Origin: Asaia bogorensis
Lineage (GTDB): Bacteria > Pseudomonadota > Alphaproteobacteria > Acetobacterales > Acetobacteraceae
Assembly: GCF_900465345.1 (NCBI RefSeq)
Contig: NZ_UEGO01000040.1
Coordinates: 1-52,383 of the forward strand
Direction: 5' to 3'
DNA: 52,383 nucleotides
The position numbers and the translations under genes were made by a program. A model generated the notes under the pieces. That model searched no databases. It saw nothing but the letters and a program-made list of their open reading frames with translations, and was not told the origin of the DNA. Each line of letters starts with the position of its first letter. Position 1 is the first letter of the stretch. Shown piece by piece: positions 7,029 to 13,672 of this stretch.

Positions 7029-7967
7029 CTATTGTCGCAAATATTCCACGATTGCATTTGCGACGTTGTGGGCAGTATTCGAGCCGATAAGTGCATCAAT
7101 CCAGTCCCATTGCCCTGTTGGATTTATATCCAAAAAAATATAATCATCCTCATCGGTTTTTATCATATCAATCACGCCATAGTTTAGTCCAATAAGTCTC
7201 ATGAACAAATTAAGCTTATGGACTAAATCTTTTGGTATAGTGGTCTCGAAAAACATTTCGCGACGTAATGATTCTTTCCTCCAATCAATCACGGCGTGAT
7301 CGTAATTCTGACTATCAATGCCTATCGCGGATATGGACCCAAGACACCAGATCAATCTTAATTCATATTTTTTCTTGATATACTTCTGTATTAAATTAGG
7401 AGCTATTTTGCAAGAGTTCCTGAATGAATCTATATCATGCCTAGTCATTAATGACGTATAAACTATTTTATTTCCAATAAAGGGACTTGATAGGGTTTTG
7501 TAAACAACCTCATCATGCGCAATAGTAAAATTTTCAATCTCGTCATATGAGTTTGAGACGATACTAGGGGGAATTAAAAGACCAGATTCCAATGCTTTTT
7601 TTAGCGCATATACTTTGTATGAGGCTTTATCTTTGTTTGTTTTTTTATCAATCCACAAAGTATCTCTATCAAGTTGCTGAAGGCCCAAAAGAGCATGCAT
7701 CCATTCAGTCCGACAAAAATCTCTCTCGAGGGTTACATTGGAGTCTATATCATCTGGCCAATTGTCTTTGAACATCCAAAGAATAACTCGATTGCTATCA
7801 GCAAGTTTGAAGAAATCTCCACTATTTTGGGGAGAAAAAGAAAAATCTAAGTCAAAATCTCTATCCACGAGGGTTGATTGCGCGCCGATATTCCGTAACG
7901 CTGTTGCTATTGTTTGTCCGTGTGAGTTTGATTTGTCGCAAAAAATTAGAACGCCATCATTCATCAT
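7029..7967 (-). CDS. MvdC/MvdD-like ATP-grasp peptide ligase (graspetide maturase)
   Basis: This 312-aa protein matches the microviridin-type ATP-grasp ligase layout. It has an N-terminal domain ending near residue 110, then an ATP-grasp core with lysine motifs (VVYKTLSSPF), YELRLIWCLGS, GIDSQNYDHAVIDWR, NYGVIDMI, and the Mg-binding stretch FLDINPTGQWDWID. Enzymes of this family close omega-ester or omega-amide rings between Asp/Glu carboxylates and Ser/Thr/Lys side chains of a precursor peptide. It lies just downstream of a 55-aa GG-leader peptide rich in Asp, Lys, Ser and Thr (8032-8199), which is the obvious substrate. A hairpin separates the two genes. Confidence 0.85.
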   Translation of the reverse strand: MMNDGVLIFCDKSNSHGQTIATALRNIGAQSTLVDRDFDLDFSFSPQNSGDFFKLADSNRVILWMFKDNWPDDIDSNVTLERDFCRTEWMHALLGLQQLDRDTLWIDKKTNKDKASYKVYALKKALESGLLIPPSIVSNSYDEIENFTIAHDEVVYKTLSSPFIGNKIVYTSLMTRHDIDSFRNSCKIAPNLIQKYIKKKYELRLIWCLGSISAIGIDSQNYDHAVIDWRKESLRREMFFETTIPKDLVHKLNLFMRLIGLNYGVIDMIKTDEDDYIFLDINPTGQWDWIDALIGSNTAHNVANAIVEYLRQ

Positions 7968-7985
7968 TGTGGCCTTAATATTGTT

Positions 7986-8027
7986 ATCCTCACATGAGTC
8001 ATGGTTAGATATGATTCATGTGAGGAT
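7986..8027 (-). promoter_or_regulatory. 12-bp perfect hairpin between graspetide precursor and ligase
   Basis: The arms atcctcacatga (7986-7997) and tcatgtgaggat (8016-8027) are exactly complementary. Inner bases extend the stem with one mismatch. The hairpin starts five bases after the precursor stop and ends 18 bases before the ligase start. As at 2617-2659, it sits between an abundant-peptide gene and its partner gene, consistent with partial termination or processing that lowers ligase expression relative to precursor. Confidence 0.65.
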
Positions 8028-8031
8028 GCAC

Positions 8032-8199
8032 TTAATCGTTATATTTTTTCGAATTTCCATGGTCATCACTGACCACTATTACCGTCGGCTTGTTTTTTAC
8101 GGGTGTGATTCCCCCGAAGACATCTGACAATTCTTTTTCCGTTAGTGGCTTGACGTCCGACGTTGCGAGACGTACACCCATAGCAATAGTATTTCCCAT
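8032..8199 (-). CDS. Graspetide-type precursor peptide with GG leader
   Basis: This 55-aa peptide, too short for standard gene calling, starts MGNTIAMGVRLATSDVKPLT and continues EKELSDVFGG, a canonical double-glycine leader end at residues 29-30. The core of 25 residues begins ITPVKNKPT and holds VSDDHGNSKKYND, giving Asp acceptors and Lys/Ser/Thr donors for ATP-grasp cyclisation. AAGGGA lies about 13 bp upstream of the ATG. The ligase follows on the same strand after a hairpin. The core does not show the microviridin TxRxPSDxDE motif, so the ring pattern would be different. The substrate role is inferred from position and composition. Confidence 0.75.
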   Translation of the reverse strand: MGNTIAMGVRLATSDVKPLTEKELSDVFGGITPVKNKPTVIVVSDDHGNSKKYND

Positions 8200-8216
8200 T
8201 TTGGATTATCCCTTGC

Positions 8217-8251
8217 TGTATTTTGGTTGCCTATAGTGCAACCAAAATACA
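8217..8251 (-). promoter_or_regulatory. 14-bp perfect inverted repeat upstream of graspetide precursor
   Basis: The arms tgtattttggttgc (8217-8230) and gcaaccaaaataca (8238-8251) are exactly complementary with a 7-base centre. The site ends 17 bp before the precursor ATG, right beside its ribosome site. It could be an operator for a missing regulator, or a 5' leader hairpin controlling translation. Confidence 0.5.
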
Positions 8252-8327
8252 TAGAACCCGATTTGTCGTATCCGTGACAAGAAAAAATTATCTGTCTGGT
8301 TCTGAAATGGGGTGGGTTCCGGCTGAG

Positions 8328-8441
8328 GGCGCTGATGCGGCTCTGTTGCAAAGGCTGGAGCGGTTTATGTGGACCTGATTTTTGGGCTTTTCAGAAGGTG
8401 TAGATCCCGAACCGCCTTTGCAACAGAGCCGCATCAGCGCC
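8328..8441. mobile_element. IS6-family miniature remnant in a 28-bp inverted repeat
   Basis: Segments 8328-8355 and 8414-8441 are perfect 28-bp inverted repeats. Each holds an IS6-type end (ggctctgttgcaaa) plus gctgatgc outside it, in mirror orientation. Between them is about 58 bp that matches the 3' end of the IS6 transposase (gggcttttcagaa, compare 1086-1120). Inverted rather than direct flanking octamers point to intramolecular replicative transposition (inversion) followed by deletion. Confidence 0.7.
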
Positions 8442-8771
8442 ATGTTTTTTCGATCCCTTCCCGTGATTGTCGGTCGATTTGGCCCGTTGCAGGACAAAAA
8501 CAGCACGCTCTGCCGTTTTCTAAGAGAAGTGGACCCAGAGGTGGCCCCCTCCGTTCGGACAGTTTTGTGGGCCTGATAAGCTATAGCCGGTTGTTGTCAT
8601 GCAGCAGCCGAAGCCCGGATCATCATGACCACCGCAACACTGGATACGTCCCGCGTCGCCGCGTAGTCATAAGAAAACCCTCCACTCCGAGGGGGCAAGC
8701 TCACGGTTACTGACGAAGATGAGGCATTAGACTCAAGCGAACTGACCTCTGTCACTTCCGGTACGGTTCAC
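8442..8771. other. Gene-free stretch downstream of the restriction operon
   Basis: No convincing gene is present. Around 8677-8697 the sequence accctccactccgagggg can form a short GC-rich stem that could end transcription. The remainder looks like decayed mobile-element sequence of unknown type. Confidence 0.4.
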
Positions 8772-9509
8772 TTATACCTCGCCCTTCCGCGCCAAGCGTA
8801 GCATCAGTTCGGACATGGTGACGCCCTCGGTTTTTGCACGGGTACTCATGTCGTCGTGTAGGACCACGTCTGAACCCCGCCAAACCACGTCCGTTCGACG
8901 TATTGGCTCCATCGCTATGTGCTCGTAACTCTCGGGGAACGCCCAGAAGCACTTGCGGCAGGTCTCCGGCTCGCGGAGCTTGTAATTGAGGCACGCTTCG
9001 CACGCCCAGGACTTGGAACGCTGGCTGGACTTGTCCAGCGGCATAAGCTCTTCCAGGCGCCAATTAGGGATTTCGGGATCGCCCAGCACCCGGAAAGGGA
9101 CGCGATGGTCAACAGTCAGGGCGGTGGCCGGCATGGTCGCCCCAGTAAGCCAATCGACATGCCCGTAGTGAGCCAGTACCTTTGCCTTTACTGTCTTCGG
9201 GATAATGGTCCGGCCGTTGAAACGGCCCTCAACAATATCCCCGGCACGTCCAAGGGTGTATCGCCCGGTCCGGCCTCCGGTGCTGCTCCTGGCTTCGCCC
9301 GTGATTAACGGAATGCCCGCATCCCGTACGTCGCGTGCCGCGCTGGCGGCATCCCTATATCCTGCTGCTTCGAGTTCCTCCGTCGTCACGGAGCCGTTGC
9401 GGAGTATTGCGTTGAGCAAGACTTTGCCCCGCTTGCTTCCTTTGTTGAGGAATCGTTCGGCCATCTCGCGGACGGCGGGGTCGATGTTTGGCTCGGACTC
9501 GTCAGGCAT
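8772..9509 (-). CDS. HNH-type restriction endonuclease
   Basis: This 245-aa protein has an N-terminal winged-helix-like region (about residues 28-90, including VTTEELEAAGYRD) and a C-terminal HNH-like nuclease region. The latter has TVDHRVPF (about 131-138), LEELMPL, and a four-cysteine zinc site CEAC and CRKC (about 168-186). It is encoded 52 bp downstream of a Dam-type adenine methyltransferase and an XRE regulator on the same strand. This gives the order regulator, methylase, nuclease, typical of a controlled type II system. The recognition sequence cannot be read from the protein. Confidence 0.75.
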   Translation of the reverse strand: MPDESEPNIDPAVREMAERFLNKGSKRGKVLLNAILRNGSVTTEELEAAGYRDAASAARDVRDAGIPLITGEARSSTGGRTGRYTLGRAGDIVEGRFNGRTIIPKTVKAKVLAHYGHVDWLTGATMPATALTVDHRVPFRVLGDPEIPNWRLEELMPLDKSSQRSKSWACEACLNYKLREPETCRKCFWAFPESYEHIAMEPIRRTDVVWRGSDVVLHDDMSTRAKTEGVTMSELMLRLARKGEV

Positions 9510-9561
9510 GTACCTAGGATACGGGACCGCGCCGCCATGAGTCTAGCCGGCGCGCGCCTCC

Positions 9562-10467
9562 TCAGTAGGCGAGGACCGCTTGGCGAGCGAGTGAGCGGTC
9601 TAGGCGCAGCACTTCCATCACCGGCTCCGCCAAGCCTTCGGACAGGTAGAGGCTCTCCACCGTCTCGTCTGTGCCGCCGTTCAACGTCGCTTGGCTGGAG
9701 CGCCCGGCGTGGAGGCTGAGGCGGACCAGCCGCAAATCATCCGGCAGCGGCGGGGCGTAGACCTTCTCGCCGCACATCCCATCGTAGGACAGCGCGAACT
9801 CGATACGGCGCGCGATGAGGGGGCGCAGGCCCGCTACCAACCGCTCTTGCGTCATCCACTCGGCGTAGCGCCGGTCCCGGCCTATGGAGGTGCCCAGATA
9901 AGGCGGGTCCATATAGATGAAGTCCCCCGGCTTTGCATCGACCAACGTATCCACCCAATCGCTAGCGCGGATTTCCGTTTTTCCGCTCAGTAGGCGAGAC
10001 GCTCCCTCGATAGCAGCCCGCATTTTATCAGGGCGCATCCCGAGCCGCCGCTTATCGACCGACTGCGTAAACGCACCCTTGGCATTGAACCGGACGGCAT
10101 TCTTAACGCAGCGACAAAGCAAATAGAGCAGGTCAACCGGATCACTGTTTTCGTTGAAACGCTCGCGCACGCGGTTAAAGTAATCGGGGTCTCCCGCCGT
10201 TTGCCCCATCCATATCTCAGTATAACGAGAAGCGGTCTGACCCGGGTGAGCGAGGATGGCTTGCCAAAGATGCATCATCGGAGCCAGCGAGTCGCCGAGC
10301 ACGATCCGCCGTGGATTTCGTTTTGCCGCAGCCCAAAGGGACATTGCTGCCGAGCCTGCGAAGGGCTCGTACCAAGTGTCGATCCGATCAGGAATATAAC
10401 GTCCAATAAGGGGTGCCAAGAGGCGTTTGCTGCCTTGGTAAGGAATGGGATGCGGGAGTTTTATCAC
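9562..10467 (-). CDS. DNA adenine methyltransferase, D12/Dam class
   Basis: This 301-aa enzyme transfers a methyl group from S-adenosylmethionine to adenine N6. Motif X is PYQGSKR (about residues 9-15), the SAM-binding motif I is YEPFAGSAAMSLW (about 33-45), and the catalytic motif IV is DPPYLG (about 187-192). It follows the XRE gene by 14 bp and precedes the HNH nuclease, whose cutting it should block. Spacing suggests one transcript. Confidence 0.85.
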   Translation of the reverse strand: MIKLPHPIPYQGSKRLLAPLIGRYIPDRIDTWYEPFAGSAAMSLWAAAKRNPRRIVLGDSLAPMMHLWQAILAHPGQTASRYTEIWMGQTAGDPDYFNRVRERFNENSDPVDLLYLLCRCVKNAVRFNAKGAFTQSVDKRRLGMRPDKMRAAIEGASRLLSGKTEIRASDWVDTLVDAKPGDFIYMDPPYLGTSIGRDRRYAEWMTQERLVAGLRPLIARRIEFALSYDGMCGEKVYAPPLPDDLRLVRLSLHAGRSSQATLNGGTDETVESLYLSEGLAEPVMEVLRLDRSLARQAVLAY

Positions 10468-10481
10468 TAACTATCCATCCT

Positions 10482-10763
10482 TCACGTTCCCTTCGAATTT
10501 GCCGTGATACCGTAAGGGCGATTCTGCTCGTCTATAAGCAACCCAACCCCCGCGTTTTCTAGTACGGCTCGAAGAGCCTCTAGGTTATTTCGCATGGGCG
10601 TACGTCTGCCGCTCTCGAAATCTTTCAAGGTGCTGTGGCCAATCTTTGCTCGTCGCGCTAACTCCTCTTGCGACCAGCCAAGCCAGCCTCGCGCCGCGCG
10701 GCACTGATCTGGTGAAAGCATGGAAATATCATATTGCTGATAGGCTAATTTAGTCAACGTCAT
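10482..10763 (-). CDS. XRE-family controller of the restriction-modification operon
   Basis: The protein is 93 aa from the first ATG; a second ATG (MLSPDQCRAARGWLGWSQE, start 10721) fits the usual family start better. The helix-turn-helix is WSQEELARRAKIGHSTLKDFESGRR. It is the first gene of the minus-strand unit and probably binds its own promoter region (10764-10800) to delay nuclease expression on entry into a new host, as controller proteins do. Confidence 0.75.
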   Translation of the reverse strand: MTLTKLAYQQYDISMLSPDQCRAARGWLGWSQEELARRAKIGHSTLKDFESGRRTPMRNNLEALRAVLENAGVGLLIDEQNRPYGITANSKGT

Positions 10764-10845
10764 CTTTTATGGATGACTGCACAAATCATTCAGGAAGGTT
10801 GTGGTCTGCCCTAGAAAAATTGATCCATTTCGGAAAAGAGTCCTG

Positions 10846-11094
10846 ATGGATAAGACGATGGATCGACAGAGATCTATGGCGGAGCAGATTGTCGCGAGGC
10901 TGCATAAGATCTAGGTTCAGGTTGGTCGAGGTGCCACGGCGGAGGAAGCGTGCCGACAAGTAGGCATTGCCGAGCAGACATTATATCGATGGGGCAAGGA
11001 ATATGGCGGTCTGAAAGTCGACCAGGTCCGGCTGATCCGCTCTGGGACTGGAGGAGACAAGTTTTCACAAGCTACAGGCTCCCTGATACACTAA
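10846..11094 (+). pseudogene. IS3-family orfA remnant
   Basis: The frame MDKTMDRQRSMAEQIVARLHKI-stop-VQVGRGATAEEACRQ, then GIAEQTLYRWGKEYGGLK, matches the helix-turn-helix orfA of IS3-family elements. A TAG interrupts it after about 22 codons, and it ends without orfB. It is dead debris between the restriction operon and the WGR/recombinase genes. Confidence 0.75.
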
Positions 11095-11131
11095 GGTATA
11101 CCCTGATACACTATTAGAAATAGTGTATCAC
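11081..11131. promoter_or_regulatory. Regularly spaced direct and inverted repeats
   Basis: The sequence ccctgatacacta occurs at 11081-11093 and 11101-11113, exactly 20 bp apart. Its complement tagtgtatcac follows at 11121-11131, again 20 bp on. The last two form a 12-bp perfect hairpin (11104-11115 with 11119-11130, loop aga). The array lies 113 bp upstream of the WGR gene. Two-turn spacing on one helix face indicates cooperative protein binding. Which protein binds is unknown. Confidence 0.6.
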
Positions 11132-11243
11132 AGCGCGCCGCCGCCGTCTGTCTTCCCGTTCTGACATATCCCCGAAAACGCTGATCTTCCGGTCGATCTC
11201 GCTGTCTTCCCTCTGCCGATTGTGATACAGTTCTCGCGGATAA

Positions 11244-11543
11244 ATGCCCAAAGCGTCTCAAAAGGCCTCGTCCCGCCCCCTCACCCAGCTTAGCCTCTTC
11301 CCTGAAGAGGCCGATCTCGCGCGCATCGACGCCACCGCCAATTGCTGGCGCTTTTACCGCCTCTCCTTGCAGGAAGATCTCTTCGGCGGCACCGCCCTCA
11401 TCCGTCACTGGGGACGGATCGGCACAGGCGGCCAATTACGTGCGGCCCTCTATCGCGATCGAGGCGCGGCCCAGGGTGCTCTTGAGGACCTGCTGGGGCA
11501 GAAAATGAAGCGGGGCTATCGGGCACGGAAGGACAGTATGTGA
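11244..11543 (+). CDS. WGR domain protein
   Basis: This 99-aa protein is essentially one WGR domain (named for the conserved Trp-Gly-Arg, here HWGRIGTGGQ at about residues 55-64) after a short basic, proline-containing tail. WGR domains bind nucleic acid in poly(ADP-ribose) polymerases and in many small plasmid proteins; the role of the stand-alone form is not established. It lies just upstream of a tyrosine recombinase on the same strand. Confidence 0.8.
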   Translation: MPKASQKASSRPLTQLSLFPEEADLARIDATANCWRFYRLSLQEDLFGGTALIRHWGRIGTGGQLRAALYRDRGAAQGALEDLLGQKMKRGYRARKDSM

Positions 11544-11671
11544 AACAGAAAGGGATGAGGGCTCTGCCCTCACACGCCCCCAGGGTCCCATCGCGGCAAC
11601 GCGATGGAATGGGACTGCAGGAGGCGCGGCCTCCTGCACCTCGATCAGGTAACTCGGCGCCTGTGGGAGGG

Positions 11672-12250
11672 ATGCAGCTCTTTGATCCGAAGGGCGCGCG
11701 AAAATATCTGACCATTGCCGAGCGCGATCGTTTCCTGAAAGCGGCCGAGCTGGCACCGCGTGAGGCGCGGACCTTGTGCATGACCCTGGCCTGGTCGGGA
11801 TGTCGGTTGTCCGAGGCTCTGGCGCTGACAGCCGATCGGGTCGATCTCGCCTCTGGCGTCCTGGTGTTCGAGACCCTGAAAAAACGCCAGGCGGGGATCT
11901 ATCGCGCCGTGCCCGTCCCCCCTGCCCGGCTCGACGCTCTCGATCTGGTCCATGGGTTGCGCGCGCTTCAGCGCAAGGGCGCACGTCATCAAGAGACCCG
12001 TCTCTGGCCCTGGTCGCGCATGACCGGCTGGCGGGCTGTGCATGCGGTCATGGAGGAAGCCGGGCTATCCGGCGTGGCGGCGTCGCCCAAGGGGCTACGG
12101 CATGCTTTTGGGGTGGCGGCCGTCTCCAATGCCATTCCCCTCAATCTTGTTCAGAAATGGCTCGGTCACGCCCAGCTCTCCACCACCGCCATCTACGCCA
12201 ATGCCTCAGGCGTCGAGGAGCAGGTTATTGCCCGGAGAATGTGGGGATAG
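11672..12250 (+). CDS. Tyrosine recombinase/integrase
   Basis: From the ATG at 11672 (MQLFDPKGARKYLT) the protein is 192 aa, close to a catalytic domain only. An upstream GTG at 11540 would add 44 low-complexity residues. The catalytic residues are visible: Arg in SGCRLSEALAL, His in LRHAFGVAA, His in LGHAQLSTT, and the Tyr nucleophile in AIYANASG. It probably resolves plasmid multimers or mobilises the neighbouring segment. The short N-terminus lacks a full core-binding domain. Confidence 0.8.
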   Translation: MQLFDPKGARKYLTIAERDRFLKAAELAPREARTLCMTLAWSGCRLSEALALTADRVDLASGVLVFETLKKRQAGIYRAVPVPPARLDALDLVHGLRALQRKGARHQETRLWPWSRMTGWRAVHAVMEEAGLSGVAASPKGLRHAFGVAAVSNAIPLNLVQKWLGHAQLSTTAIYANASGVEEQVIARRMWG

Positions 12251-12402
12251 ATGCGCTTGGTGCTGATCCATAGCCAACCAGTGGGGCGAAGTCCGTGCCG
12301 CTGAATTGCCGTGCGATTAGAAACAAGATTTTTCTTTGAGAGGCGCAGGTGATGAATCTTGCCTTGGGCTTCCCCTCTTGCCGGCAAGACTGATTATCGC
12401 TT

Positions 12403-12428
12403 ATGACCACATGCAAACATGCGGTCAT
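12403..12428. promoter_or_regulatory. Imperfect palindrome upstream of small parA
   Basis: The site begins atgacc (12403-12408) and ends ggtcat (12423-12428), with catgcaaacatg-type sequence between. Related motifs (tgcaatcat, catgtaaacatg) recur at 13046-13070 and near 13399, flanking the parA/RHH pair. They are candidate operator/centromere sites for the ribbon-helix-helix protein. Confidence 0.5.
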
Positions 12429-12442
12429 GTAAGGATATGCAC

Positions 12443-13096
12443 ATGCCAACAATTGCAATCATTAGTCAGAAAGGCGGCGCCGGCAAGACCACCCTCGCCT
12501 TGCATCTGGCCACCGCCGCCGAAGATGCCGGGCATACCGCGCTGGTGATTGACCTCGATCCCCAGGCGACGGCGAGCCAATGGGCGGCATGGCGTCAAGA
12601 TGCGCCCCCGGTCGTGATCGACAGCGCCCCCCCTCGCCTCGCCCCCAAGATAAAGCAGGCGACGGGTCAGGGCGCGGCGTTCATCGTGATTGATACCCCT
12701 CCTCATGCCGACAGCGCAGCCAGCGCTGCCGTCGAGGCGGCCGACCTGGTACTGATCCCGTGTCGGCCGAGCGCGTTCGACTTAGCCGCGATCAAGACGA
12801 CTGCCAGTCTTGTGAAGATGCGCGGCAAGCCCGCGTTCGTGATCTTCACGGCGGGAAGCCCGACTGCGCCGCGCATGTATGACGAGGCCGCGCAACTTGT
12901 GCAGGATTATGGGCTGAAGGCTTGCCCGCACCATATGGCCGATCGCGCAGCCTTCCGTCACGCAGCGGCCGAGGGAAAGACCGCGATGGAGATCGAGCCG
13001 AACGGTAAGGCGGCCGATGAGGTGAGGCAGATTTACAAGTGGGTATGCAATCATGTAAACATGCAATCATTAAAGAAGTGGAGAGCTAGCGTATGA
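12443..13096 (+). CDS. parA: ParA-family partition ATPase (small type)
   Basis: This 217-aa protein starts MPTIAIISQKGGAGKTTL, with the deviant Walker A lysine signature at the N-terminus and no helix-turn-helix domain (type Ib ParA). Walker A' is LVIDLDPQATAS and Walker B is FIVIDTPPH. AAGGA lies 8 bp before the ATG. Its stop overlaps the start of the next gene (ATGA). It would move plasmid copies by ATP-dependent nucleoid binding, partnered by the RHH protein. Confidence 0.88.
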   Translation: MPTIAIISQKGGAGKTTLALHLATAAEDAGHTALVIDLDPQATASQWAAWRQDAPPVVIDSAPPRLAPKIKQATGQGAAFIVIDTPPHADSAASAAVEAADLVLIPCRPSAFDLAAIKTTASLVKMRGKPAFVIFTAGSPTAPRMYDEAAQLVQDYGLKACPHHMADRAAFRHAAAEGKTAMEIEPNGKAADEVRQIYKWVCNHVNMQSLKKWRASV

Positions 13097-13386
13097 GCAG
13101 CCGGAAAGGATCATTGCTTGCATTGCGGGATCGCGATTCCGCGCCGTCGCCGGCGAAGACCAAGGCGGACACACTGATCGCGCCTAGCAGCGGCACGGCG
13201 ATGGGTAGTAGCCCGGTTGCGCCGAGCCGCCAGGGCAAGAAGGCGATGACGGGCTATTTCAGCCCGGAAATGTCGTTCGCCATGCACATGACTGCCCGCA
13301 AGCATGGCATGAGTTTGCAGGACGCGATGGCCGAGGCGTTCAACGACTGGCTCCGCAAGATGGGAGAAAGTCCTGTAGGCAAGTGA
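13093..13386 (+). CDS. Ribbon-helix-helix partner of ParA (ParG-like)
   Basis: This 97-aa protein has a flexible basic N-terminus and a C-terminal ribbon-helix-helix-like segment: MTGYFSPEMSFAMHMTARK, then GMSLQDAMAEAFNDWLRK. It overlaps parA by 4 bases. Small RHH proteins with tails act as centromere-binding proteins and autorepressors with type Ib ParA, the tail stimulating the ATPase. Assignment is by size, fold signature and position. Confidence 0.7.
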   Translation: MSSRKGSLLALRDRDSAPSPAKTKADTLIAPSSGTAMGSSPVAPSRQGKKAMTGYFSPEMSFAMHMTARKHGMSLQDAMAEAFNDWLRKMGESPVGK

Positions 13387-13672
13387 GTATGTTCACGTGC
13401 AATCATTTGTGAGAGACGTAGAAATAGTCGGTCGGATGGTTTCGTTGCAGCGAGCGGCGTGAAGTGGTCCCGGATGTGGAACACAGCTTGCCCTCTGAAC
13501 GACCAGACATATTGAGCAAAACGATTCAATCATTCGTTAGTAGCCTTGGAATACCCTTGGACAGACTGTCCGTCCCCCCCCTTATAGCCACGATCAGACA
13601 AGATCATCGATAAATGGAGGTGCCCATTTCATTGACGAATCAGCAGCTTTACCTCTTAATATTACATTGCGC
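13387..13672. other. Intergenic stretch
   Basis: It has a further tgcaatcat motif near 13399, a C8 run at 13573-13580, and no gene. The end of the minus-strand secreted protein gene follows. Confidence 0.4.

Noticed and set aside
8142-8351. 69-aa minus-strand frame over the graspetide promoter
   Set aside because: It overlaps the precursor gene in another frame and crosses the IS6 remnant; no supporting motif.
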